Under the pieces are notes generated by a model. The model was not told where the DNA came from, ran no database searches, and saw only the letters and a list, made by a program, of their open reading frames with translations. Of a stretch of 64,000 nucleotides of DNA, positions 17,784-25,404 are shown in pieces (the stretch's first letter is position 1; each line of letters begins with the position of its first letter). This DNA is from Gammaproteobacteria bacterium (GTDB lineage Bacteria; Pseudomonadota; Gammaproteobacteria; Competibacterales; Competibacteraceae). The stretch covers positions 186,001 through 250,000 of the forward strand of contig JACKNF010000004.1 in the NCBI GenBank assembly GCA_024234995.1, read 5' to 3'. The position numbers and the translations under genes are program-made.

Positions 17784-18269
17784 TTATTGCGGAGGTATGG
17801 GAAATACGATATGCGGCCCTTCCGGGATTTGATCCGGCGGAAGATATGCTGGGGCTGGTTCGCCGGCAGGTCCCAAATACCTTATGAGCTGATAAATGGC
17901 CCGCAAATCTTGCTCTTTCATATCATGAAGAGCAAACCAAGGCATCGGTGGGCGGAGCTGGGTTGTGTGCGCTATCTTAACCCACTGATCTTCAGTTATT
18001 TTGTGCATATATAGCCTCAAGTTGCTTGGATAGGTAGTCCCCCACGGGCCGCGCCAGCCCAAGCGATCACCGAGCAACCATTCTCGTTCGGGAATTTTTC
18101 CGCCTGCCTGCGCATAGCCCGGTGTGTGGCAGTCATTACAGCCTGCGATTTTGACAAGATACCTTCCACGATCAACAAGCTTCGCCACTGGATCTGCCCC
18201 TGCATACTGCGTGGACGTGGCAAACACGATGAGCGCAGTTCCTATCATCGAAGTAAGGCGTATTGACAT
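17784..18269 (-). CDS. Periplasmic c-type cytochrome
   Basis: The product is 161 residues with a signal peptide (MSIRLTSMIGTALIVFATSTQYAGA). A single haem-binding CNDCH lies at about residues 44-48, preceded by RGRYLVKIAG as in class I cytochromes. A methionine in PPMPWFALHDM could be the sixth ligand. It would carry electrons in the periplasm; its partners are not evident. AAGGAG precedes the ATG at 18269. It lies downstream of the tetR gene (ends 18357) on the same strand, across an AT-rich 87-base gap. Confidence 0.8.
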   Translation of the reverse strand: MSIRLTSMIGTALIVFATSTQYAGADPVAKLVDRGRYLVKIAGCNDCHTPGYAQAGGKIPEREWLLGDRLGWRGPWGTTYPSNLRLYMHKITEDQWVKIAHTTQLRPPMPWFALHDMKEQDLRAIYQLIRYLGPAGEPAPAYLPPDQIPEGPHIVFPIPPQ

Positions 18270-18356
18270 GGTTTCTCCTTGGCGGCTGGTAAGGTTTTTA
18301 AATTTTATTTAAAAAATCAAAAATTTATATCTGTTTTTCGCGTCAGCTACCCCGTC

Positions 18357-18959
18357 TTATGCTGATTTAGCATCCTCAAGAGCAGCGCGGACAAGGGCCC
18401 GCACCGCCCAGCTTTTAACCATGCGTGCTGTTTCAGCGTCAAAACCCAGGACATCACGAAAGACCACCATCGATTCCGGCCCGAAAATCAGCGCCAGCGC
18501 CGCGCAAAGCCGCTGGTAATCGTCCTCGCGAAACCGGTGACGCGAAGTCGCTAGCGCCGCTTCAATTAACGGCAGCCGGCGATTTTGCCGGGCGGGCAAC
18601 GTATCATCCGTCATATCCCGCCCGATCGAATTCGCCAGCATAATCCGCAGCTGCGCCTCATTCTGATAGACCACCTCGTGCAGGGATGCCTCGGCACGAT
18701 CGGCGCGCGCCTCAGCATCGTCTGATGGATCATTTGCGAAGAGTCCAACCGGGTCTGCGACCGCCGCGTCAATCGGCGCTTCCACCAACAGCGCGTCCAA
18801 GCGGGGAAAGTGCCGGTACGCCGTGGCGCGTGAGACCATGGCCTCCGCTGCCACCTCGTCCATAGTGGGTTTGCAACCCTTTTTCATCAGCCGGCCGGCA
18901 GCCCGCAGCAAGTCCTTGCGTGTACGTAACTCCTGGTTGCTCGGCTTACGCTCAGTCAT
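18357..18959 (-). CDS. TetR/AcrR-family transcriptional repressor
   Basis: The 200-residue product has an N-terminal helix-turn-helix: TRKDLLRAAGRLMKKGCKPTMDEVAAEAMVSRATAYRHFPRLDALL at residues about 12-57. An all-helical ligand domain follows. It probably represses its own operon: the NTF2-like gene starts 422 bases upstream and its stop overlaps this start by 4 bases (ATGA). The likely operator lies in the promoter at 19414-19442. The ligand is unknown. Confidence 0.88.
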   Translation of the reverse strand: MTERKPSNQELRTRKDLLRAAGRLMKKGCKPTMDEVAAEAMVSRATAYRHFPRLDALLVEAPIDAAVADPVGLFANDPSDDAEARADRAEASLHEVVYQNEAQLRIMLANSIGRDMTDDTLPARQNRRLPLIEAALATSRHRFREDDYQRLCAALALIFGPESMVVFRDVLGFDAETARMVKSWAVRALVRAALEDAKSA

Positions 18960-19381
18960 TGGGTTTGGGGAAGCTGCTGGATGATCGCCGCCAGATCAAT
19001 CCAGACTTGCTCCCTTTTAATCTGGCCGGTGGCTGTAAACTCCATCACATGGAGAAGGCGAAAATCTAAGGGTCGTCCATGACCTTCCAAGCCAAAAGGC
19101 CGTCCGGGTGCCTGGCCTTGCCACAAGGATTCATCGATCAGAAAACCGTCACCGTAGAGCCGCCGAAGAGGGACGACCTGGTTCCCGGATAAGTCCGCAA
19201 ACAGGGTTTCATAGAAATTCCGTGCCGCTTCCCGGCCATGACTGGGGCCGTGGGGCCAGCCGACGATGTCATGCGTGGCATCCGGGGCCAACGTACTCAG
19301 GACGCCTTCGATATCGTCGTTGTGCTCGTATGTAAAGTGTTCGTTGATTTTTTGGTCCATTTCTTGAGGTGTGAGAGACAT
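18956..19381 (-). CDS. NTF2-like (SnoaL-type) protein
   Basis: The product is 141 residues with the NTF2-fold pattern: MDQKINEHFTYEHNDDIEGVLSTLAPDATHDIVGWPHGPSHGREAARNFYETLF and then a LLHVMEFTATGQIKREQVWID end. These small barrels bind or isomerise diverse ligands; the substrate is unknown. It is the first gene of a two-gene operon with tetR, whose product presumably senses a related molecule. The ATG at 19381 is followed directly by the fold's first helix. Confidence 0.7.
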   Translation of the reverse strand: MSLTPQEMDQKINEHFTYEHNDDIEGVLSTLAPDATHDIVGWPHGPSHGREAARNFYETLFADLSGNQVVPLRRLYGDGFLIDESLWQGQAPGRPFGLEGHGRPLDFRLLHVMEFTATGQIKREQVWIDLAAIIQQLPQTQ

Positions 19382-19413
19382 TGTTGATCTCCAGGTAGGA
19401 TCGAGACGCTAGT

Positions 19414-19442
19414 ATTTTAATGAGACTTTGGTCTCTTTACAA
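19414..19442 (-). promoter_or_regulatory. Promoter with palindromic TetR-type operator
   Basis: On the minus strand TTGTAA (19442-19437) and TAAAAT (19419-19414) are separated by exactly 17 bases. That spacer holds the palindrome GAGACCAAAGTCTC (19435-19422). A repressor bound there would block polymerase. The element lies 33 bases upstream of the NTF2-like start, which makes it the obvious operator for the TetR protein of the operon. Confidence 0.65.
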
Positions 19443-19494
19443 TATTTTTATATCAATCTATAAAAAACCAAATAATTCTGATTCTTATTTACCG

Positions 19495-19701
19495 GTGACC
19501 GACTCATCAGACTTTCGCCGGAAAGTGTTGCCGGTCTGTGAAGGGGAAGGCTTAACGCTTGCGGAGATAGCGCAGCGATTAAATGGGGGGAAGGCGCACG
19601 AACGAGCAGTTCGCTTGCGTGTGGCACAGAACGCGATTTTCCATAGCCTGAAAAAGCATCCTGCCACTTATAAAGTGGCCCAGCGCGGGTTCGCCAATTA
19701 A
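19495..19701 (+). CDS. Small helix-turn-helix protein
   Basis: From the GTG at 19495 the product is 68 residues: SDFRRKVLPVCEGEGLTLAEIAQRLNGG, an Arg-rich link, then NAIFHSLKKHPATYKVAQRGFAN. GLTLAEIAQRLN resembles a recognition-helix pair, and the end resembles a winged-helix wing, so a DNA-binding role is likely. The frame is open from an ATG at 19420, but that start lies inside the tetR operator. It could be intact or a remnant of a larger regulator. No family was assigned. Confidence 0.4.
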   Translation: MTDSSDFRRKVLPVCEGEGLTLAEIAQRLNGGKAHERAVRLRVAQNAIFHSLKKHPATYKVAQRGFAN

Positions 19702-19818
19702 CTGCCTATTGCCAGGCTGAGGGATTGAGAGCGCCGCCCGTCCTAGGAAGCTTGTAGACTGAATCTCGTCCCGATGCACCAATTTCATAGAAACCGGTTG
19801 AGGAACCGCATCATTGAT

Positions 19819-19875
19819 GCAGGGGTCCTGCTTGCGGGCGATGATGAGGGCAATCGCCCGCAAGTGGACCCCTGC
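19819..19875 (-). terminator. Long two-part hairpin after the antiporter gene
   Basis: The outer arms GCAGGGGTCC (19819-19828) and GGACCCCTGC (19866-19875) pair perfectly. Inside them TTGCGGGCGAT (19832-19842) pairs with ATCGCCCGCAA (19853-19863). It lies 30 bases beyond the stop of the minus-strand antiporter gene. It is likely a terminator or 3'-end stabiliser. Confidence 0.6.
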
Positions 19876-19904
19876 AATCAATCAATTGGCTTTTGCATCG
19901 CTGC

Positions 19905-21248
19905 TCAGAGATACCGCCAATACAGATAGACCATACTGATGGCGATCGACATGAGCATGATCGGGAAGGCCAGCATAGTATACTGAATGAAGCGGATTGG
20001 CTGGCCCGCCCGTTCGGCAAAGCCAGCGACCACCAGATTGGCGCTGGCTCCGATTAACGTACCATTGCCACCCAAGCAGGCTCCCAAGGATAATGCCCAC
20101 CACAGCGGCATCAAACCCTCCGGTCCGCCGAAAGTCGGGGCCATGGCCTTGATCAGCGGAATCATGGTGGCAACGAAGGGAATGTTGTCGATGATCGCTG
20201 ACAGAATGGCCGAGGACCAGAGAATGATCATGGAGGTCGCGGTCAGATTGCCGCCGGTCAAGGCCAGCATCTTGTCGGCCAGCAGCTTGAGCAAACCGGT
20301 GCCATCCACGCCATGCACCACGATGAACAAGCCAACGAAGAAGAAAATGGTGATCCATTCCACTTCGTTGAAGGCTTCCAAAACATGTTTGCTCTGGTGT
20401 TCAGCGTCATGGCCGAAATTAGCCAGCAACAGCAACAGCGCGGCGCCGGTCATAGCAACGGTGGCGGCTTCCAGGTGCAACGCCTTGGCAAAAACGAAGC
20501 CACCGATCACCAGCCCGATAACGCTCAGGCACTGCTTGAGCAAACGCGGGTCGGTAATAGCCTCGCGCGCGTTGAACTGCATCACCCGTTGACGATCTTC
20601 CGGGGCGGCCTTGAGGTGCCGGCCCCAGATGAAGTAGATGGGGATCAGGGTCACCGCCATAATCACAACAATGACCGGCATCAGGTTATAAGCAAAATCG
20701 TTGAAGGTCAGCCCAGTGGCCGAGCCGATCATGATGTTGGGCGGATCACCGATCAAGGTCGCTGTGCCGCCGATGTTGGACGAGAAAATCATCGCAAACA
20801 GGTAAGGATACGGGCTGACCTTGAGTTCTTCGGTAATCAGCAATGTGACCGGCGCCACCAGCAGCACGGTGGTCACATTATCCAAAAGCGCCGAAGTAAC
20901 TGCCGTGACCAGCGCAATCATCACCAGGATGCCCCAAGGACGCGCATCGACTTTCTTAGCCGCCCAGATTGCCAGAAACTGGAACACGCCGGATTGGCGA
21001 GTGATGGCGACGATCACCATCATGCCGATCAGCAGGCCGATGGTGTTAAAGTCGATACCGCGAATGGCGGTTTCCTGATTGAGAACGCCGAGCACGATCA
21101 TCAAGCCCGCCGCCAACAGGGAGACGATGGCCCGGTTGACCTTTTCGGTCATGACCACGATGTAGGTGATCGCGAACAGAATGGCCGCGACCCACATGGG
21201 GTTCAAGCCAAATAACACTGATGCTGCACCTGCTTCCGATCCGTGCAT
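19905..21248 (-). CDS. ArsB/NhaD-family ion transporter
   Basis: The 447-residue inner-membrane protein has about eleven or twelve hydrophobic helices. Typical ion-transporter superfamily motifs are SNIGGTATLIGDPPNIMIGSA (about 155-175) in the first half and SLGACLGGNGTLIGASANLV (about 390-410) in the second. The SALLDNVTTVLL and SAIIDNIPFVATMIPL repeats are also characteristic. Members exchange sodium for protons or export arsenite or other anions; which applies here is not decided. The upstream gene, a CBS protein, ends at TGA directly before this ATG, so the two are coupled. Confidence 0.85.
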   Translation of the reverse strand: MHGSEAGAASVLFGLNPMWVAAILFAITYIVVMTEKVNRAIVSLLAAGLMIVLGVLNQETAIRGIDFNTIGLLIGMMVIVAITRQSGVFQFLAIWAAKKVDARPWGILVMIALVTAVTSALLDNVTTVLLVAPVTLLITEELKVSPYPYLFAMIFSSNIGGTATLIGDPPNIMIGSATGLTFNDFAYNLMPVIVVIMAVTLIPIYFIWGRHLKAAPEDRQRVMQFNAREAITDPRLLKQCLSVIGLVIGGFVFAKALHLEAATVAMTGAALLLLLANFGHDAEHQSKHVLEAFNEVEWITIFFFVGLFIVVHGVDGTGLLKLLADKMLALTGGNLTATSMIILWSSAILSAIIDNIPFVATMIPLIKAMAPTFGGPEGLMPLWWALSLGACLGGNGTLIGASANLVVAGFAERAGQPIRFIQYTMLAFPIMLMSIAISMVYLYWRYL

Positions 21249-21707
21249 TCAGGCGTTCTCCCCCATCAGCTTTTCCAACACGTCCCAGAAAGAAACGATA
21301 CCCTCCAAGCGATTACTCGTTTTGTCCACCACCGGCACGCTGGTGGTGCGCCCGTTCAGCATCAGCAGCATCACTTCCATGGCGGGCATGCTGGGATGTG
21401 CAACCTCATGAATATTCAGCCAGTCTTGCACTAGGTCCTCACGGCGTCTATCCAGACGCTGAGCCAGATCTCCAATACTTTCAGTAATGAAGGACACATT
21501 ATCGAGTCCGTATTTGTCCAGTACCGCCTTGGGCAGGGTCAGTTTCAGCAACGAATAAATGCTGAACGTGCCCAAGTAACGGCCTTGTGCGTCCACCACG
21601 GGCAGATGGCGCAGATGGTGTTTGAGAATGCGGTCGGCGGCGGTAGCGACCGTATCGGACGGGCGCAGCGTCATCGGATGGGGGTTCATGAGGATTTTTG
21701 CGTTCAT
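21249..21707 (-). CDS. CBS-domain protein, probable regulator of the adjacent transporter
   Basis: From the ATG at 21707 (AAGG upstream) the product is 152 residues. The first CBS motif starts at MNPHPMTLRPSDTVATAADRILKHHLRHLPVVDAQGRYLGTFSIY. The second is less regular and ends VPVVDKTSNRLEGIVSFWDVLEKLM. A CBS pair binds adenine nucleotides and gates transporters or enzymes. The stop is immediately followed by the ATG of the ArsB/NhaD gene, which suggests that it senses energy charge for that transporter. A longer upstream frame exists but has no ribosome site. Confidence 0.8.
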   Translation of the reverse strand: MNAKILMNPHPMTLRPSDTVATAADRILKHHLRHLPVVDAQGRYLGTFSIYSLLKLTLPKAVLDKYGLDNVSFITESIGDLAQRLDRRREDLVQDWLNIHEVAHPSMPAMEVMLLMLNGRTTSVPVVDKTSNRLEGIVSFWDVLEKLMGENA

Positions 21708-21777
21708 ACAGTACCTTGGTTGATGGAAAGAACAGCGGCGTGGCAGTTTTGGATGTGCACGCCGCCGATGAGTGGCT

Positions 21778-22125
21778 TTAGCCGAACGTGCTGCCGTTCC
21801 AGCCCCAGTGAGTGGCAGCGACGCTGGTAAAGCCGAGATAAATCCGGTCCGGCGGAATACCGAGTTGCTCATGCAGCAAAGCGCAGATACGCTCGGACAG
21901 TACACGGTTGACCTCACCGCTCAGGCCACCGATGCTGTGGATCGCAGCATAAGCCGCCGGCCCTTCGGCCCCCCCCATCAGCATCGTGGTCTGATCGATG
22001 GTGATCATGACGTAGCGCTCTGGCTTGCCGATGCATTCGGCGACAATTTGCGAGAGCGGCGCGAGTAACTCATGACGTTGCTGATTGGACAAAGGAGTCG
22101 AGGTTTGCAAGGCAAGCAGAGGCAT
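21778..22125 (-). CDS. MIF/tautomerase-superfamily protein
   Basis: The product is 115 residues. It starts with the catalytic Pro after the initiator Met (MPLLALQTSTPL), has ERYVMITIDQTTMLMGG in the middle and ends with DRIYLGFTSVAATHWGWNGSTFG, as in the macrophage migration inhibitory factor group. It would tautomerise a keto/enol substrate such as phenylpyruvate; the true bacterial substrate is not known. It lies upstream of the CBS and antiporter genes on the same strand with a 70-base gap. Confidence 0.85.
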   Translation of the reverse strand: MPLLALQTSTPLSNQQRHELLAPLSQIVAECIGKPERYVMITIDQTTMLMGGAEGPAAYAAIHSIGGLSGEVNRVLSERICALLHEQLGIPPDRIYLGFTSVAATHWGWNGSTFG

Positions 22126-22222
22126 GGAAGATCTCCAGGGCAGGAAATCAGCCTCCCGCTAAAGCCTCCTCGCGCTCATTGGGAAGAGAGGATGGCAATT
22201 GGAGGGAGGCTGCATGGTGACG

Positions 22223-23548
22223 TTATTGTGAGCTGGTTTGCGTCTTTTCGGAAGGAATGGATATTTCTTCTATTGGTGTCACTTCCGGTTCATCGGTTTT
22301 GATGCTTTCTTCTATCTCTGGCGAGGCCTCAGAGGCTTCAGGCACCATCAGGCTAGTCAATCGCTCACCCAGGATGGCCTTAGCCTCGCCCAGGTGCCAG
22401 GCAACGCTATCCAAATCGGCGTGGGATTTATGAATCCAGGCTTCACCCCAATATAAATTGCAACTGGTTTCGGCACGCAATAAACGCCAGTGCGCCTCAT
22501 TCATCACCCGTGCGAGTTCAGGATTGGGGTCATTGGCCCGCGCAACCGCCTGCGCCATAACATGAAATTCCCGGCTGATGTCATGGATCCGCACCAGAGT
22601 GTCACGCTGCGCCCAGGAGCCTTGCCATTGATGAAAATCCCAGCCGTGATGTTCGTCCGTGTTCCAGGCCCCGCGCCGCACCGTTACCTGCCCATGCGCA
22701 CCGAAACGATCAAGGTATTCGGTGATAAAGGTTGGGCGCATATTAGAGTGGCCAGCACGAATTTCCTCCATCGCCTGATGATAGAACCAGGTCCAGAAGT
22801 TGGATTTTTCGGTGACGTTACGAAACCAGCCACCATTGTCGCCATCCGTCGCAGTGGTCACCAATGGCGGAAAGTCGCACCATTTGGTACGTTCATTTAG
22901 CTCGTGATAGAACCAGCCATAATCCATGCCAGCCAATTGCGCATCGGATAATTCACGGTCGCGTACCACAACGATGATCTGTTCACCGCCGTATTCCGCG
23001 ATGTGCGGCCGATAGCGAAGTTCCTGCCAGCTCATTGAGCCCACTGGATCAACATATTCACAATCGACCATCACATAGCGATAACCCGCTTTCTTAAGGT
23101 GCGGAATCAATCGCATATCAAAACCCATTTCCGGCGGCCAGAATCCATTGAACTTGGTTCGCCAAAGCAGATGGCGGGCGATGGATTGCCACCGGGCGAT
23201 CTGTTCGTCCCAATCAGCCTCCGGAATCAGCGCCAATACTGGATGGTAGTAACCGGTGCCGACGATCTCAAACAAATTCTGGTTTTGCAGATACCATAGC
23301 AGCTTACCGCAATCCACCATGCCATAGACCCGGCTTTGAAACCCGGGATTGGACAGGGTCTCCAGCAGCGTCCCGGATAACGACAGATGGACGCGAGCAA
23401 TATCCTGATAAGCCCAAAGCGATCGTGGCATGCGATCATAAGCAAACAGAATTTCCTTGGTTTCCCAATCATTGGTATCAAGCAGGTGTTCGAGATTGCC
23501 AGGAGGCTGGTGCATATTCAGCACCAGGGCATGGTAAATATCCTGCAT
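22223..23548 (-). CDS. Glycoside hydrolase family 57 protein
   Basis: From the ATG at 23548 (GAGGAG upstream) the product is 441 residues. The GH57 start YHALVLNMHQPPGNLEHLL and the region FNGFWPPEMGFDMRLIPHLKKAGYRYVMVD, which would hold the nucleophile Glu in WPPE, are clear. ATDGDNGGWF is the likely second catalytic segment. GH57 enzymes act on alpha-glucans (amylase, 4-alpha-glucanotransferase or branching). A role in glycogen turnover is plausible. The last 45 residues are Glu/Ser-rich and disordered. No signal peptide is present, so the enzyme is cytosolic. Confidence 0.85.
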   Translation of the reverse strand: MQDIYHALVLNMHQPPGNLEHLLDTNDWETKEILFAYDRMPRSLWAYQDIARVHLSLSGTLLETLSNPGFQSRVYGMVDCGKLLWYLQNQNLFEIVGTGYYHPVLALIPEADWDEQIARWQSIARHLLWRTKFNGFWPPEMGFDMRLIPHLKKAGYRYVMVDCEYVDPVGSMSWQELRYRPHIAEYGGEQIIVVVRDRELSDAQLAGMDYGWFYHELNERTKWCDFPPLVTTATDGDNGGWFRNVTEKSNFWTWFYHQAMEEIRAGHSNMRPTFITEYLDRFGAHGQVTVRRGAWNTDEHHGWDFHQWQGSWAQRDTLVRIHDISREFHVMAQAVARANDPNPELARVMNEAHWRLLRAETSCNLYWGEAWIHKSHADLDSVAWHLGEAKAILGERLTSLMVPEASEASPEIEESIKTDEPEVTPIEEISIPSEKTQTSSQ

Positions 23549-23638
23549 TGCGCGTCTCCTCATTCTGGTTTGTTGGCGATAATATTATTATCGGTTGTCG
23601 ATGAATTGCTTGGGGAAGTCCAGATAAAACTTGAGATA

Positions 23639-24676
23639 TTAGCGAATATACGGCTCAGGCGAGCGCTTTAACTCAAAATAGCAACGTATACAACTTTCAG
23701 TCAGTTGTTTTCCAAGCCGGTGGTTTAACTGATCGATATCGTCATCTAAACGCCTTTCCTCCACTAGAACCCGTAGCTGGCTTAATCGATTAGCTTCGTA
23801 GAGAATACCGCTCAATTTTGTGATGTCCGGTTTATGGTTTAAGACTGTTTGTTCGTTCAAAGCATCCAGCACGGAGGAAGGGAACTGCCAATTTTCAGCG
23901 ATTCGAAATGACAGTTGTTTGGTCTTGAGCAGCAATCCCTTATAGAAATCAATTGACCGCAGCGATCCCCGGCCTTTTTGGAGCTGGTCCATGATACGGA
24001 TAGCGACTATCATACCAATATTGCAGACGATACCTGCCAAATAAGCGTCGAAAGTATCGACACGGCCTCTGGCTAAATAAGCGCAGGCATAGGCGCAGCG
24101 CTCTGATTGAGACCACAGATAATTCGCTGCAAGATAACTAAAATGCCCCTCGTGGATATTAAAAATTGGCTTCATAACGACGTTGGCGATTAACCTCTGC
24201 AATCCAGTCCGGCCTAGCAAGACAACCGCTCGCTGGAGGCTATTGATCTTCGTGCCGGTTTGATAAAATGCACTGTTAGCGAGCCGGATAACTTCACCGA
24301 CCAGGACTGGGTCCCGGCTAATCTGATCGGCTAAGTATTTACCAGATGCGCCATCACTTTTTAAAGCACTCAACAAGTGTGGAACAACGGCAGGCAACCG
24401 AGGCAATGCTTTATCATCAAAGACTTCTGAATTCAACAAAATATCAATTTTATCAAGAGTTTTTTTCTCAATTAGACTTGGCACAATATCAAGAAAACAA
24501 TCAACACCGAGGATGAGTTCAAAAAAATCTTGATCAACATCCAGATCAATAGTTCGTGATTCTTCCTGTTCAACTTGAGGTGACACTCCCCAAGAAGATG
24601 CCGTTTTCTTCTGAGAAGAAGCTTTGGGGCTTGGGGTTTTTTCTGCAAAGAAAAAACGAATCAGCGCTTTCCACAT
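23639..24676 (-). CDS. HDOD-domain protein
   Basis: The 345-residue product has a basic, Lys/Ser-rich N-terminus. An HDOD domain follows at about residues 90-300: LPAVVPHLLSALKSDGASGKYLADQISRDPVLVGEVIRLANSAFY, then INSLQRAVVLLGRTGLQRLIANVVMKPIF. These match the family's conserved helices. HDOD proteins are non-catalytic relatives of HD phosphohydrolases and act in signalling, motility or stress regulation. It lies upstream of the GH57 gene on the same strand with a gap of 90 bases. The input is unknown. Confidence 0.82.
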   Translation of the reverse strand: MWKALIRFFFAEKTPSPKASSQKKTASSWGVSPQVEQEESRTIDLDVDQDFFELILGVDCFLDIVPSLIEKKTLDKIDILLNSEVFDDKALPRLPAVVPHLLSALKSDGASGKYLADQISRDPVLVGEVIRLANSAFYQTGTKINSLQRAVVLLGRTGLQRLIANVVMKPIFNIHEGHFSYLAANYLWSQSERCAYACAYLARGRVDTFDAYLAGIVCNIGMIVAIRIMDQLQKGRGSLRSIDFYKGLLLKTKQLSFRIAENWQFPSSVLDALNEQTVLNHKPDITKLSGILYEANRLSQLRVLVEERRLDDDIDQLNHRLGKQLTESCIRCYFELKRSPEPYIR

Positions 24677-24843
24677 AAGACTTCTACTCTATAAATCATA
24701 TTTGCGCAGTCTCTCTAATAAAAATCCTTAGGCATCGCGAATAATTAATTTTATTTTTAAAAATAAATATCTTAATAATGCACAAACCATCCTCTGAAAT
24801 CAGAGTGGCCGGTAATCATTTTTTGGAAGAATCTCAGGCATGA

Positions 24844-25023
24844 CAGTGTATTGATCTAATATGCGTATATGATGTCCTGATGGCACCTCGTCACACCGAA
24901 TCATTCACCATAGTAATACTGGAAGCTTGGATAGCAGGCAGCCCGATGATCACCACCACAGCCAATCCATCCGCGGTATCTGGCATTAACCGCTTCCTGG
25001 CGGTGTCAATCCTGGCAGCTTAG
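24844..25023 (+). pseudogene. Remnant of a family 4 glycosyltransferase
   Basis: One frame reads 59 residues to a TAG at 25021. It contains YDVLMAPRHTESFTIVILEA and then WIAGSPMITTTANPSAV. The ESFTIVILE stretch fits the EX7E motif of GT-B glycosyltransferases, and the flanks match the usual DVF..PS.TESFG.V.LEAMA.G.PVI.T pattern. A TGA stands just upstream and no start is present. It is the only recognisable piece in the gap between the divergent HDOD and KimA-like genes. Confidence 0.55.
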
Positions 25024-25404
25024 CACCTGATATGGGTTCGCTGCCGGCTGATCATGAGCATTGCTACATATTCGGGGCCAAGACCGCTAGTCTATTGATG
25101 AAGGGCTCAATTGAGATACCATAGCGGCCCGTACTGAAAGCGTCCATTAGATAGTAGCTTACTAAGAAAAGTAGACTGCGCTCATTTCCTCCGCGTTCAT
25201 CAAAGGGCTGGAAAGATCACTATCCCCCACAAACGGTATCTTATAAAATAAAATATATTTCAACATATTAAATAAAAAAACGATAGAAACTCCTCCCAAT
25301 CCATAGCGTGGATCTTATTGCACAGCCACGGCAGGCGGCGCCAATGGTTGGGTTGTAGAGTATAGTGAGACCCGGCATTATTAAAACCGCAACGAGAAAC
25401 CCTT
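25024..25404. other. Intergenic region without recognised content
   Basis: This is the rest of the gap before the KimA-like gene. An AT-rich stretch lies at 25240-25290. TATAGT near 25360 may be the -10 box of the downstream gene. No RNA gene or riboswitch was seen. Confidence 0.4.

Noticed and set aside
21708..21917. 70-residue N-terminal extension of the CBS protein
   Set aside because: It overlaps the end of the tautomerase gene in another frame and lacks a ribosome site. AAGG precedes the ATG at 21707.
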